From: Tridacna crocea
Lineage: Eukaryota > Mollusca > Bivalvia > Cardiida > Cardiidae
Length of the DNA stretch: 64,000 bases
Reading direction: 5' to 3'
Assembly (NCBI GenBank): GCA_943736015.1
Contig: OX031071.1
Coordinates: 15,410,119 to 15,474,118, forward strand
The notes beneath the pieces are model-generated. The model made no database searches. It saw only the letters and a program-made list of their open reading frames with translations, and was not told the DNA's origin. Made by a program: the position numbers and the translations under genes. Shown piece by piece: positions 32,704-42,903 of this stretch. Every line of letters starts with the position of its first letter. Positions within the stretch are counted from its first letter, which is position 1.

Positions 32704-34045
32704 ATTATGGAATTGTGCGTCTTTGACATTACAACCTCGTGGTTGAACGGTCAGCGACTTTTTAATCCACGCTGATTCGTGTATTTGACGTTCTGTCCTG
32801 TCTGCGGAGTGCATCTTCATGTTACGTTGGAACTTTAATGGTTTTCTTGGGAAACATGGAAGTTTATTGGCTTGTCTCTTTCTAAACGGACGTCTCTCAC
32901 GTGTTCCGGCATCCTTTTCATGTAACTGCCTCTCAGTTTCACCAACATACGTTACTATTTCACAACGCCTGCAAGTAATAGCATAACCACATTCTTCACT
33001 TTACAATTGAGGTTTTGATGGACGTTGTACTTTCTTCTGGAATTAATGCCTACGACTAGATTTTCTGAAATAATTTCACAGTTGGGTTTACAAGTATCCT
33101 TGTTATTTCGTATATCCCTATTTGTTTAGCCGTGCACCAGCGTGTCAATGAGATTCCGGTCCCTTCTAAATGCTTCTATCGGGGTTTTTGAATAACTTGT
33201 CTTATGCGCTCAGATTCATGTAACAATCTGTTGTGCTTCGACACTATTTAGTGAATATTTGGTAAAAGGTATGATTAAGTTAGGATCAATGGTACCCATG
33301 TAGTTTTCTTGCAGTTAATCTTACGTTTATTTTCTTTCAACAATTTATCTCTATCGAAGATGTCGAATTTCTCTAGCAGTGATTTCATGGCTTTCCCAAT
33401 AAACCCTCTTGGTCTTAGTTTTGTTTTATACTGTTTAGTATAGTCTACATCTTTTTCGCAGATTCGTTCAAGATGAAGCCCGAAGCTATATGCTAACCTT
33501 TTTGTTAATGGAGGGCATCTTCGCGAGCCAAGGTTACGATCACTGCGTGGATCTTACATTGGCTGATTGAGCCCGATTTCGAGATTCCTGCGATGCGCTC
33601 TCTCATGGATGTTGGTTATTAACCCCCTCCCCCTCTCCCCTTTACATCATACATGTATTTCTAAAAGCCAATTAAATATCGTTCAACAAACCGCTTACGA
33701 ATACACATGAAGCGATAAGCAGACATCCACGTGGGTTTCCATGTATACCTTCTATTCGAAAGGTAGAGACCTTGTTCTATTTTTATCAAAGATGAAATGC
33801 TACGAGTGATTTCATTCGTTGCAGCTAGAGCTGGCTGCATCCAATGAAAATGCGTGTCGGGTGAATGTAAAAATCAAGCTCGATCCGCAAAGGGTAGATT
33901 TACGTAGTGAATTGTCAGTCTTGGCTTGCGAATGGATGGTGGTGATTTGTTCAAGTACAATTGTTTATGTGTTGGCTTAACGTATTGGTCCGTGTATACG
34001 TGACCATTTTCAATTTTTACAACTGTATCGAGAAATTCAACTGTT
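32704..34045 (-). mobile_element. Penelope-like element, broken (RT end + GIY-YIG)
   Basis: Fossil retroelement read on the minus strand. The part at about 33,900-34,045 matches the C-terminal side of a Penelope-type reverse transcriptase, with FLDT and TDQYVKPT words. About 33,300-33,560 matches the following linker (RPRGFIGKA region). About 32,880-33,010 matches the GIY-YIG endonuclease with YVGETERQLH. The order RT, linker, GIY-YIG is diagnostic of Penelope-like elements. It lacks most of its RT, carries several breaks and an internal stretch without similarity (about 33,600-33,890), and is old. Confidence 0.78.
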
Positions 34046-34090
34046 TTCCTGTTTTTCCCGCGTTTTATTTATTAATTTTTTATGTTTGTC

Positions 34091-34264
34091 TTAGGCTGCT
34101 AAGAGCAACCAAAGGACCTTTTACGGACAGCGTAGATCCAAGATCAGACTGCACGTGCAGTCTGATCTTGGATCTACACTGTCCAATGAGGAGATATATT
34201 TTCTCCAACAATGCCTTTCAAATAGAACAATTTGGGTCTTTACTATCAGTTTGAAAGTTTCATT
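34091..34264 (-). mobile_element. M3 MITE
   Basis: TTAGGCTGCTAAGAGCAACC at the left. The core has AAGATCAGACTGCACG immediately followed by its complement, a perfect compact stem. Outer pair GACAGCGTAGATCC / GGATCTACACTGTC; right flank GAGGAGATATATTTTCTCC. Confidence 0.82.
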
Positions 34265-34584
34265 TTATCGAATTAGTAGGATAAGAATTAAAACTATATA
34301 GCAAAAGATGAAAAAAAAAACCTTATTCCTTCCTCTCAGACAGACCTAGAAGTGATGGGCGAAAGTCGTTTATCAGAGAGAGATTGAGTTTTTTGTCTTT
34401 GTGTGCTTGTGATATCTGCCTTGTTAGTACAGTCGCCTTGACAAAATGCTAATGATTGTCTCTTTTCTGACAGATCTTTATTTGAATGAGACGTGATATA
34501 TTGCTTATTAGTGCACGAGTCAATTGTAAGGTTCCTGTTGAGATATTGTTTCAACTAGAGCTGGTGACGATGTTTCTATGTTTA
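34265..34584. other. Unannotated stretch
   Basis: No supported feature; a poly-A run near 34,309. Confidence 0.4.
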
Positions 34585-34760
34585 TTAACCCTTCACTGCA
34601 TCATATCGACTTTAAACGACCTTGAGTGATAGCCCTTTTGAAACCATTATGGAAAGGGAGAAAACGTTGATTATCAGCATTTTCTCATTTTACATCATTT
34701 CTTTTCTAACATATCGTAGACAATCCCACTATCTAAGTCCCATTGGATATGTTGTCTACA
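34585..34760 (-). mobile_element. M1 MITE, degraded
   Basis: TTAACCCTTCACTGCATC at the left, GGAAAGGGAGAAAACGTTG and ATCAGCATTTTCTCATTTT in the core. The right half is lost. Confidence 0.6.
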
Positions 34761-34985
34761 AAATTTTAATGCTAGTTTGCACAAGGCAATATTCTGTTGT
34801 TTGGAAGGGAGTGAACAGATTACCATGCGACGTTTTATTTTTCATATCGGCCGCTTTTTAAAAGTATGTATTGCCGAAAAATTAAACGTCGCTAAGAAGC
34901 AAATTATTTTTTTTTTAAATCTTGTTTTTCTTAAACAAGTTCAAAAGCCAACTTGTTTATGTTCCTGGATTTTGGTGATTTTTTT

Positions 34986-35412
34986 ATGGTTTGCAATATG
35001 CGAATAAAGACATTAACCCGTTACCACACAGCAAAATTGTAGACCTATCCAAATTGAAAGCATTTACAGAGGACAATATCAAAGTGGCTCAAATGGTGCA
35101 ATTTTGCTTTGGTAGGGTAGAAAACTCTGTGGGAAAAGGAGAAAATGCTGGTTACCAGCATTTTCTCCTTTTCCCGCAGTGTTTTCAAAAGGTTTCTTCC
35201 TCAGGGTTTTAAAAATCGTCATTGTATGGTAAAGTGTCGTTTTGAATAAGCCTGCACAGTACGCGCAGGCTAACCCGAAAAGGCACTTTACGACTACGTT
35301 TGATTTTTTTGTTCAGTACACATACCCAAAACAGAAAAAGGGGAGTGTCGCCCAAGGCCACAATTTACACAAGTGTCTGAATGGCCTTTTCCGCACTTTG
35401 CATGCCGTGTAG
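34986..35412. mobile_element. F4 foldback carrying an M1
   Basis: The left F4 end GGTTTGCAATATGCGAATAA is cut by the M1 at 35,013. The rest of F4 resumes at about 35,232 with GTAAAGTGTCG, GCCTGCACAG, GCGCAGGCTAACCCG, and ends GCCTTTTCCGCACTTTGCATG. The pieces add up to one F4. Confidence 0.72.
35013..35236 (+). mobile_element. M1 MITE inside F4
   Basis: TTAACCCGTTACCACAC at the left, perfect core ATGCTGGTTACCAGCAT, right end GTATGGTAAAG merging with F4 text. Confidence 0.88.
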
Positions 35413-35584
35413 TGCTTAAATATTATTCAGCCAAAAACACTGGCCAATTATGGCATTGTCGAGCATTTTTCCCCGTTTTACAGGCGTTTGGTGTCTTCCC
35501 CAAACCTTAAAAAAAAAACTCGAAAGATGGAAAAACGTTCTCATTTAATTTTACGCTTTCTTTAAGACTTTGCAAGTCTAGCCC

Positions 35585-35705
35585 GCGTTTTAATGACCGT
35601 GTAGAAGAAGGTTTTTTCAAAAGCATTGTGAGAAAAGGAGAAATTGCTGGTATCACTATGTTTGCTCCATTTTTATAAACAAAACCCTTCATTCGAAGTA
35701 CATAT
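35585..35705. mobile_element. M1 remnant
   Basis: GAAGAAGGTTTTTTCAAAAG, CATTGTGAGAAAAGGAG and AAATTGCTGG are M1 words; the right arm has decayed. Confidence 0.5.
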
Positions 35706-36074
35706 ACTCTGTTATCCGCAAATACTCTGGATTTTGAAAAATCTAAATAAAATAATAATTCGTATTTTAAAGAGATGAAGAAAATATAACACGATTTTAT
35801 TCTGGAAAATCAAATTTAATTTCCATTTGTGAGAAATCTAGAAATGAAATTGACAACTATTCATTTGGCGGTAGCATTGCGTAGATCTACAGAAGTACTT
35901 GTCTGATTAATGACATTGCATCGGCGAATTGACAGCGATTTTGCCTCATTTTCCAGACAGGTTTCTGTACCATTAGATGGCAACGTATTGCTGTTGCAAT
36001 AAAAAAAGTGTGTCTATAATCCTTAGCCTACCAAGTACGAATTGTGTGCTAGTAAGAAAATATAGAAAAGGTGT
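35706..36074. other. Unannotated stretch
   Basis: AT-rich; nothing supported. Confidence 0.4.
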
Positions 36075-36316
36075 TTAACCCTTTACCGAACGACAAAATT
36101 TTAGAATGGTCCAAATTGAAAGCACTTGCAGACTACAAAATAAATGTAACTTAAAAATTGATTTTTTTCCAGCAGGGTAGAAAGGTAGAAAATATTGTAG
36201 GAAAAGGAGAAAATTCTGTTTACCAGCATTTTCTTCTTTTCCCACAATGTTTTCAAAAAGCTTTCACTTCCAGGGGTGTCAAAAAAAGTAGTCATTGTGT
36301 TGGTAAAGGGTGTTAA
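36075..36316 (+). mobile_element. M1 MITE, first of a pair
   Basis: TTAACCCTTTACCGAACGAC at the left, core TTCTGTTTACCAGCAT with mismatches, a duplicated GGTAGAAAGGTAGAAA word, right end GGTAAAGGGTGTTAA. Its right TTAA is the left TTAA of the next element. Confidence 0.87.
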
Positions 36317-36539
36317 CCGTTTCCCAAACGACAAATCATAGACTCTTCGAAACTGAAAGAGTTGCAGACGACAATTTCAAATTTGATAAAGATGGCAGAA
36401 AGTTCTCCAAATGGGTAGAAAACACTGTGGGAAAAGGAGAAATTGCTCGTTACGAGCAATTTCTCCTTTTCCCACAGTGTTTTCAAAAGACTTGTACTGC
36501 AGACTCGTAAAAATAAGGGCTAGTTTGGGAAAGGGTTAA
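36313..36539 (+). mobile_element. Hybrid M1/M2 MITE
   Basis: The ends and left flank (TTAACCGTTTCCCAAACGAC, GCAGACGACAATTTC) are M1-like. The perfect core is TTGCTCGTTACGAGCAA as in M2, held in M1-type arms GGGAAAAGGAGAAA / TTTCTCCTTTTCCC, with the paired CACTG/CAGTG variant. Right end GGGAAAGGGTTAA. Confidence 0.88.
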
Positions 36540-36650
36540 ATGCATTTCCGTGATGCATTGTACCAAGCAAGACATCACATGTTTCAGTTTGACAAAGAAT
36601 GAAATAAAATAGAAAAGATTTAGAGTAATAATCAGCAGGATTGGGAGGGA

Positions 36651-36785
36651 GGTAGAGTGGTCCTTTGACACCCAGAAAATTGATCGATAAATAAAAGTTT
36701 CGACCCAGGCTGACAATGGGTTGATACTTTATGCAGAGGCAGTAAGCCTTCTTTAGACAGAGAACGGCTCATACTTTGTCCCGGC
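36651..36785. mobile_element. F5 repeat, degraded
   Basis: GTAGAGTGGTCCTTTGACA, CAGGCTGACAATGGG, TTGATACTTTATGCAGAG, then AGACAGAGAACGGCTC: the same order as 23,944-24,070. Confidence 0.55.
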
Positions 36786-36954
36786 TTTTTTTTTTTTATA
36801 TAACCGATTGGAATTATTTGTCAAATTTCATTAATATAGAAGCAGATGGTGTAGACTAAGATTAGGCTGCGGGTATTTGCAGACTACTTTCTGAACTATG
36901 TCCTCCGCAGATTCACCCATGGAACTATTCTTCAGGACATGGATTAAGTCTGTG

Positions 36955-37150
36955 CACGATAACAAAATTTTAGACTTGTTCAAATTGAAAGATCATGAAA
37001 AGATTGTGGTGCATATAATAAGGATTGTCTTTGAAAAAAAAAACAACAACAAAAGTATAAAAAGAAATTGGGAAAAGGAGAAATTGCTGGTAGCCAGCAT
37101 TTGAATCTCACAATATTTATAAAATCTATATTTTTCTTGTTCGTTAAAAC
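36955..37150 (+). mobile_element. M1 MITE, degraded
   Basis: CACGATAACAAAATTTTAGA, then GGGAAAAGGAGAAATTGCTG and GTAGCCAGCATTT. The core is asymmetric and both ends are poor. Confidence 0.6.
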
Positions 37151-37590
37151 GTGTAACTTTAGGAAATGGTAAAGACCTTTACAGGGGTATAATTCCGGAT
37201 CAACTTACAAACAATTGTTAGGATAACAAGGTACAGAGGTGATAAATGGTTGTCATCCTCAATTTCATTATATGTGAAATGATACTTTTTCTTTTCGAAA
37301 TCTGTAGATTTATATAATTGGAATGTGTCTGAATGCGACAAATTAGAAACAGGAACGTCTGCAAGAAAATCGTCTCTAGTAATTGATTGCTAGAAGTGTT
37401 CACAAAAGCATCAGAAGTTTTTTCAAAATGTGCAAGCAAAAGCGAGTCCTATGATTACCACAGATTCATTTTATACTTGTGCATGCGATCTTACATTAAC
37501 ATTTGAATACAGTAAGAGTAATTGCGATTGGTTTGACGTCGACTTTGAAAACAAGCTGGCTAGTGTGATGGATTCTGAAGTCCTTCAATG
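37151..37590. other. Unannotated stretch
   Basis: A 72-codon plus frame (37430-37648) runs into the minisatellite; I recognise no domain in it. Confidence 0.4.
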
Positions 37591-38180
37591 CGTCATCTTC
37601 GCTAGCCAAGGGTCACAATTAGTACGTTGTCCTGTTCAATTTTCATGATCGTTAGCCATGGGTGATTATAACTACGTTGCTCTGTTCAATATTCATCTTA
37701 GCTTGCCAAGGTAACGATTACTACTCTTAGCTTTCCAAGGTAACGATTACTACCCTGCTTTTTTCAGTATTTATCATAGCTAGCCAAAATTAATGGTTAC
37801 CATGTTGCACCGTCAAAACTTCATCTGAGCTAGCCAAGGGTAACGATTACTAGGTTGCTATTCAATATTTATCTTTGCTAGCCAAGGCCGGTGACTGACT
37901 CTTACCACGTTGTTCTGTTCAATATTTATCTTGGCCAGCCAAGGCTCACAATTACCTTGTTGGTCTGTTCAATATTTTTACTCTACAGACAGTGGTGACT
38001 ATTTCGTTACTTTGTTCAACATTCACCACTGCTAGACAAGGGTGACGATTACCTTTTTGATCATCCGTTTACTGTTCACCTAAGCTAGCCGTGGTTGGCG
38101 ATTTCTAAGTTGTTCCGTCCAGTATTCATCACAGCTAGCCGAGGGTGATAATATCTACGTTGTTTCTTTCAGTAGAGCAT
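37590..38180 (+). repeat. 50-bp minisatellite, old
   Basis: About 11 copies of a ~50 bp unit carrying GCTAGCCAAGG, then AACGATTACTACGTTG and TGTTCAATATTCATC. GCTAGCC-type anchors lie at 37601, 37651, 37701, 37730, 37779, 37829, 37877, 37933, 38031, 38084 and 38134. The spacing is mostly 48-56 with one 29-bp short unit. Copies are strongly diverged. Confidence 0.88.
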
Positions 38181-38329
38181 TGTAGTTACTGTCACCCTTG
38201 TCTTGCGAAGCTGACCGGGTGTAGGAATTCTGTTCTATGAGCCGAAGGCGAGATCTCGGATCGTCTCTGTCTGCATAAGAAAATAAAGCCACTCAGTATG
38301 TTCTTAAGGCTTAGAGTTACGGGCATAAA

Positions 38330-38410
38330 ATATCACATACAGGGCAGTGTAGATCCAAGATTAGAATGCTCGTTTTGTTCAGTATAATTTTGATCTGCAA
38401 TGTTGACGAA
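38330..38410. mobile_element. M3 remnant (core)
   Basis: GGCAGTGTAGATCCAAGATT, GAATGCTCGTTTTG and TTTTGATCTGCAATG: a worn M3 core without ends. Confidence 0.5.
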
Positions 38411-38465
38411 AGAGTATAAAAGACACTGTCCAGCAATGGAAGCGCTTAGAAGCGTAGTATTGAAA

Positions 38466-38690
38466 GTCCGTTGTGTCCGTGGCTGTGAGGTAGAGCGTAG
38501 GCCTCGTAACGATAAGGTCCTGAGTTCGATACCTGGGAGCGGGTGTCAACTTTGGGATTTTTCATTGGTCCACACATTTGGCGCGAGTACTGGTGTGGTT
38601 CCCAGGAAGCAGAATCGAGAGAGATTAGTATGAGTTGTAAGAACTTGTTTCTCAATCGATGTAAAATAAATTTGTTTAAACTAAACTAGT
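38466..38690 (+). mobile_element. SINE A copy, complete tail
   Basis: Head GGCTGTGAGGTAGAGCG, box B GAGTTCGATACCTGG, body TTTCATTGGTCCACAC, tail AATCGATGTAAAATAAA then TTTGTTTAAACTAA. It serves as the unoccupied version of the site used by the M1 at 30,647. Confidence 0.88.
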
Positions 38691-38901
38691 ATTGAAAGAA
38701 AATATCTGAGATAATTAAGTAAAATCGAACTTTGTCACATAATTAAGGTGTATATATATAAATTTGATATGTGTGCAAAACACCAGAAAAGGCACGGCAG
38801 ATGAAGGGTTGCAGTCATGAAGTAATTGGAAGTAATTGCAGCAAATTTTTGACACAACTCGGCAAGAGATCAATTACGGCATTACGTCATTTAAAAGCCT
38901 G

Positions 38902-39112
38902 TTAACCATTAGGCTGCAAAGTGCGTCTAAAGTACTAGTATGTTGCAGACAACGTAGATTAAAATCAGACAAGGCAGAACGTGCAGTCAGAATTATGATT
39001 TACACTGTCCGATAAGGAGATGCCCCCACCCCCTCATTAAGTTCAATTAGGAACAGCAAATTTTGGGGCTTTTACTGTCGCACTGAAAGTTTCACTTATT
39101 TAGTAGTTTAAT
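38902..39112 (-). mobile_element. M3 MITE, worn
   Basis: TTAACCATTAGGCTGC at the left, core AATCAGACAAGGCAGAACG / GTGCAGTCAGAATT, ACTGTCCGATAAGGAGATG, and CTGAAAGTTTCACTTATTTA at the right. Confidence 0.75.
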
Positions 39113-39115
39113 TTA

Positions 39116-39338
39116 GACTTATTACCAAACAATATTTTAAGCATGTCAAAATTGAAAGCATTTGCACAGGACAAAATAAAAGTCACTGAAAATTTGACTT
39201 TGTTTTGGAAAGGGTTGAAAACATAGTGGGAAAAGGAGAAAATGCTGGTTACCAGCATTTTCTCCTTTTCCCACAATGTTTTCTAAAGGCTTCTTTCTCA
39301 GGTTCGTCAAAAGTAGGGATTGTGTGTTAATGGGTTAA
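39116..39338 (+). mobile_element. M1 MITE
   Basis: GACTTATTACCAAACAA at the left, perfect core ATGCTGGTTACCAGCAT, right end GTTAATGGGTTAA. Confidence 0.9.
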
Positions 39339-39539
39339 TAACTTAGCAATTTTCAAGATACTGAACATTGTTGATCGAAGATCGAACTTCACAATTATGT
39401 TCCGCAGTCTTATATCGACCTGCACTGACCACTAAAGGACTATAATACGCACTCACTCCATCTGAAGGCTCACGGCTATCGGGTAATTGACAGCAATAAA
39501 AGCAAATTATCTGACAAAACTTATATCAAACGGTAGGGA

Positions 39540-39669
39540 TTAACCCTAAGGCTGCTAAGCGCGACTCACTGCAGTCTGATCTTTGATCTACACCGTCCGA
39601 TAAGGAGATATTTTCCCTCCAAAATGAATCTTTGGAATAGCAAAACTTGGGTTTTTACTATTGGCTTAA
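39540..39669 (-). mobile_element. M3 MITE, core-deleted
   Basis: TTAACCCTAAGGCTGCTAAG at the left. Only one arm of the palindrome remains (CAGTCTGATCTTTGATCTAC). TTAA at the right is shared with the next unit. Confidence 0.75.
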
Positions 39670-39744
39670 CCCTTATCTTGGTTATAACTTGACCCATTAC
39701 CACACAATCCCTACTTTTGACGACCCTGAGAAAGAAGCCTTTAA
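39666..39744 (+). repeat. 79-bp direct repeat, copy 1
   Basis: Begins and ends in TTAA. It contains CCCTTATCTTGGTTATAACT and the left 55 bp of an M1 (CCATTACCACACAATCCC through GAAAGAAGCCTTTAA). It differs from copy 2 at three positions. Confidence 0.92.
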
Positions 39745-39970
39745 CCCTTTACTCCATAGATACTCATTTCTACACAATGCTTGTAGGAGCCTTTGGAAAA
39801 CACTGTGGCAAAAGGTGAAATTGCTCGTGACGAGCAATTTCACCTTTTGCCACAATGTTTTCTACACAATCAAAAGATGTCATATATACACATAAGAAAC
39901 AGCTTCATCCTTGCTGTTATTTAGGGTCAATTAGAGATACCTAAGAATGCCTTATGGGGTAAAGGGTTAA
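39741..39970 (+). mobile_element. M2 MITE between 79-bp repeats
   Basis: TTAACCCTTTACTCCATAG at the left, core TTGCTCGTGACGAGCAA, right end ATGGGGTAAAGGGTTAA. Its two TTAA sites are the inner ends of the two 79-bp repeats. Confidence 0.93.
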
Positions 39971-40045
39971 CCCTTATCTTGGTTATAACTTAACCCTTTA
40001 CCACACAATGCCTACTTTTGACGACCCTGAGAAAGAAGCCTTTAA
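39967..40045 (+). repeat. 79-bp direct repeat, copy 2
   Basis: Same length and boundaries as copy 1, TTAA to TTAA. It runs on into the rest of an M1, so this is the copy in original context. Confidence 0.92.
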
Positions 40046-40216
40046 AACACATTTGGAAAAGGAGAAAATGCTGGTAAACTGCATTTTCTCCTTTTCCCAC
40101 AGTGTTTTCTGTCCTTCACAAAACAAATTTTAAACTTTCAGTGACATTTATTTTGTCGTCTGCAAATGCTGTCAATTTGGACCGGTCTAAAATTTTCTCG
40201 TGTGGTAAAGAGTTAA
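39990..40216 (-). mobile_element. M1 MITE
   Basis: TTAACCCTTTACCACAC at the left, core ATGCTGGTAAACTGCAT (imperfect), right end GTGTGGTAAAGAGTTAA. Its left 55 bp is duplicated on the far side of the M2. Confidence 0.88.
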
Positions 40217-40329
40217 ATGAAATTTCCAACTCTATAGAAAGAATCCAAATAGTGCTGTTTCAAAGTTATGGTTCAGTAAATGATGTCTTTTTAAGGTCAG
40301 TGAGTCGCGCTTACCAACCTAAGAGTTAA
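40213..40329 (+). mobile_element. M3 MITE, core-deleted
   Basis: AGAAAGAATCCAAATAGTGC at the left and GTCAGTGAGTCGCGC, TTACCAACCTAAGAGTTAA at the right. The central palindrome is missing. It shares TTAA with the M1 on its left. Confidence 0.72.
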
Positions 40330-40347
40330 GTGTTTCATCTCAGCTAA

Positions 40348-40569
40348 TTAACCCTTTACCCCATAAGGCATTTCTATGGTATCTCTAATTGACCTTAAAC
40401 AACAGCAAGGATGAAGTTGTTTCTTGTGTGTATATGACACCTTTTGATACCATAGAAAACATTGTGGCACAATGTGAAATTTCGAGTTATTTCATCTTTT
40501 GCCACAATGTTTTCCAAAGGCTCCTACAAGCAATGCGTAGAAATGAGTATCTATGGAGTAAAGGGTTAA
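40348..40569 (-). mobile_element. M2 MITE
   Basis: TTAACCCTTTACCCCATAAG at the left, worn core (TTTCGAGTTATTTC), right end ATGGAGTAAAGGGTTAA. Confidence 0.88.
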
Positions 40570-40844
40570 CAGAGCTATTTAACAGGATGACAATTAATTG
40601 GTTTTTTCCATTAGTAGGAAGATCAGGGAAAGCTCATTCGAAAGCTACAAACTATTTTGCCCCTGGCCATTGTGCCTGCGTGAGATTTTATGTATTTTTA
40701 TTCCTGTAACTCAGCGGATGAATATCCGTGAGCAATTTTATGGTTCTAGTCAATAATGCAATTTCTATGTACTATATCTAACTGCACACCAAACCATCAT
40801 TTCATCATTTGATGATAAAGAATAAAAATCAAAACGTTGAGAAC

Positions 40845-41040
40845 GCTGAAGTGATATTTGTTAAGGAAGCCATTGTCTGGAATCAATAATTTGAAATAAA
40901 AACTGAAATATTATCTAAATATAGGCTTGAAAGTCAACCTATTAAGTAAATGAATACCCCTTTGGTTGAAGGGAGAGTACTCATAACAAAGTTAGGATTA
41001 TTTGTGTATTGGTGGTTTTCCTTTGATCATAAGGAGGAGT
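40845..41040 (+). repeat. Dispersed repeat shared with 54.72-54.93 kb
   Basis: AAAACGTTGAGAACGCTGAA, ATATTTGTTAAGGAA, GTTGAAGGGAGAGTACTC and CCTTTGATCATAAGGAGGA match the reverse complement of 54,720-54,934 over about 200 bp. They diverge just after GGAGGA, where the LINE piece starts. Confidence 0.8.
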
Positions 41041-41745
41041 CGAGATTAATTACCAATAAGTCACCTGGAACAGATGGGAGAAGTGATTATTTATACAAAG
41101 GATATAATTTCATTATTTTTAACTAACATGTTCAACAGTACATTTGATAATGGCAGTTTTCGAAACAAATGGAGTCACAGTCTAACCGTACCTATTCTTA
41201 AAAAAAGGGTCCCCAGCAGATATCGAAAATTATCGTGGCATTTCTCCTATAAACACCAGTAAATTTTTCACAGGAATTCTATCTTATCGTTTAATACTTG
41301 AACTGAGCAGAACCATATTATTCATGAATACATGCAGGTTTTCGCAAAAATTATAGTGTTATAGACCAAAGTTTTACTTTGTATTCTGTTGCTCAAAAGT
41401 ATTTGACAAAAAAGAGAGTACTTAAGAATTTATCTATAACCAAGCTAAAATTAAGATACAATTCAGATTGATTTCAATAAACTGTTCTTTATCCGATTTA
41501 AAAACGAACTTTGTGTAAGAATTTATGAGGGATCTAAGCTCATTTCTAAAATAACCTGCTTAAAATCGTCTGCATTGTCTTTAATTTTGATAAATATCGC
41601 TGTGAGACTGACATATTGGTCCCTAACGGACATTTCCTTGAAAGTCTAATGGCAAATTCCAGACAAATCTGAATTTATATCTGATAGCTTAAACCCTCAC
41701 ATCATCTTTCACAACTTGAAAAGTCGCTTTTTAGGCCGGTGTTGA
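41040..41745 (+). mobile_element. LINE reverse-transcriptase remnant
   Basis: TNKSPGTDG at 41,052-41,078 and the segment MFNSTFDNGSF...VPILKK at 41,128-41,205 match the start of a non-LTR RT domain. ADIENYRGISPIN at 41,217-41,256 follows in another frame, so there is a one-base shift between them. IDFNK-like words near 41,465 suggest that decayed RT continues. ORF1, endonuclease and 3' end are not seen. Clade not decided. Confidence 0.72.
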
Positions 41746-41756
41746 TCAAGACAGCC

Positions 41757-41955
41757 CGTCCTTGTAGCTCAGTGGTTAGCGTATCGGACTCTTGACCTGA
41801 TGGTTGTTAGTACGATACCAGGTTGATGCAAACTTTCTTTCCGGCGATTTCTCACCTCGCACCGCTGACGCATATGAGAAAAGTAGTCAGTGACTCGAAA
41901 AAAGTGACAGACCTGGTGAGAAAAAACCAGGTGTTACGATCCCCTTTGATGAAAT
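41757..41955 (+). mobile_element. SINE B copy, diverged
   Basis: Head GTCCTTGTAGCTCAGTGG, box B-like AGTACGATACCAGG, body CTTTCTTTCCGGCG and GAAAAGTAGTCAGTGAC as in 29,164-29,403. The tail is lost. Confidence 0.78.
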
Positions 41956-42129
41956 AGAATAATCCCTCAAAATTTAGAATTATGTTTAGACTACAAAAAG
42001 ATGAAATGTCTGGTTCCTAACTCCTAAATTAACAATAATTTTAACTTGCAGATAGATGATATGAGCAACCAGTATAGAAATGAATTAATTCTAACGTACA
42101 TGTACATATCTAAAATCCAAGTTAGATTT

Positions 42130-42620
42130 AAACCAAGTAAAGCCTGTATGCTTAAAACTTTCTTGTTTTTTCCCGTTTTCTTTTTAAAGCAGGGCATTCA
42201 GAAACAATATGATCTGATTCTTTGCAATAATTACAATTGGGTCGAATTAAGGAATTTGACCTTTGGCTTCATAAGGAGACTTGGGTTTGGGACTATTCTG
42301 TTTCGAATTATTGTCATTATGTTGACTAAAATTTGGTTTAGGACCACTAGATGAATAAAAAGGTTTTCGAGGTTTTGATGATTCATAAAAGAGACCTTAT
42401 GAGTCCAGGCAACGTTGGCTGCTAAACAAGCAGCTACTTCTAAAGTTTCTCGTGTAAGAAAGTTTTATGTCTAAATTAATGCACCTTTTAAATTCTTCGA
42501 CAAATAGAAGCTGTCTAAGTTTTCCATGACCTGAACCTATTTTCTTTGAATGGCACCACCTATCAAATAATTATTTTTTGGTTCTAGCAAATTCAAAATG
42601 GGTTTGCTCATTTACTTTTC
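42130..42620 (-). mobile_element. Ty3/Gypsy-type gag fossil
   Basis: The minus strand shows a capsid-C-terminal (SCAN-like) stretch at about 42,400-42,560, followed by a basic, proline-rich segment and a CX2CX4HX4C zinc knuckle at 42,192-42,238. This order is that of a Gypsy-family Gag. No LTRs, protease or RT are nearby. The piece is broken in several places and old. Confidence 0.65.
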
Positions 42621-42784
42621 TGCATTTCCTAAATTTTTGCACCTATCTTTGGGTTTTGAACAAGGAAATCCCAGTGCAGAACGAGCACGGGACATCCACA
42701 TTATGAGATGACGAATCCCATACCTTACTGCAGAGTCTTGTAGGAACCCCTTATTCTCTGTCAAGACCGTAGTAAAACCATTGT

Positions 42785-42860
42785 CTGTGCATGTTATATT
42801 CTTCGAAGATTCGACCTGTCTGCTTTGACGCATCATCCATCCCATATGCCAGGGAACAGT
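42785..42860 (+). repeat. Short repeat shared with 30,085-30,160
   Basis: GTGCATGTTATATTCTTCG, AAGATTCGACCTGTCTGC and CATCCCATATGCCAGG correspond to the earlier copy at roughly 80 percent by eye. Nature unknown; it may be part of the neighbouring retroelement. Confidence 0.55.
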
Positions 42861-42903
42861 AGGGCTTGCACAGAAGCTATGGCCCGAATCTATAGAGGCT
42901 GTT

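Noticed and set aside
37430-37648. DWFDV-containing frame as a LINE RT piece
   Set aside because: The resemblance to RT text is short, and the frame then runs into the 50-bp minisatellite.
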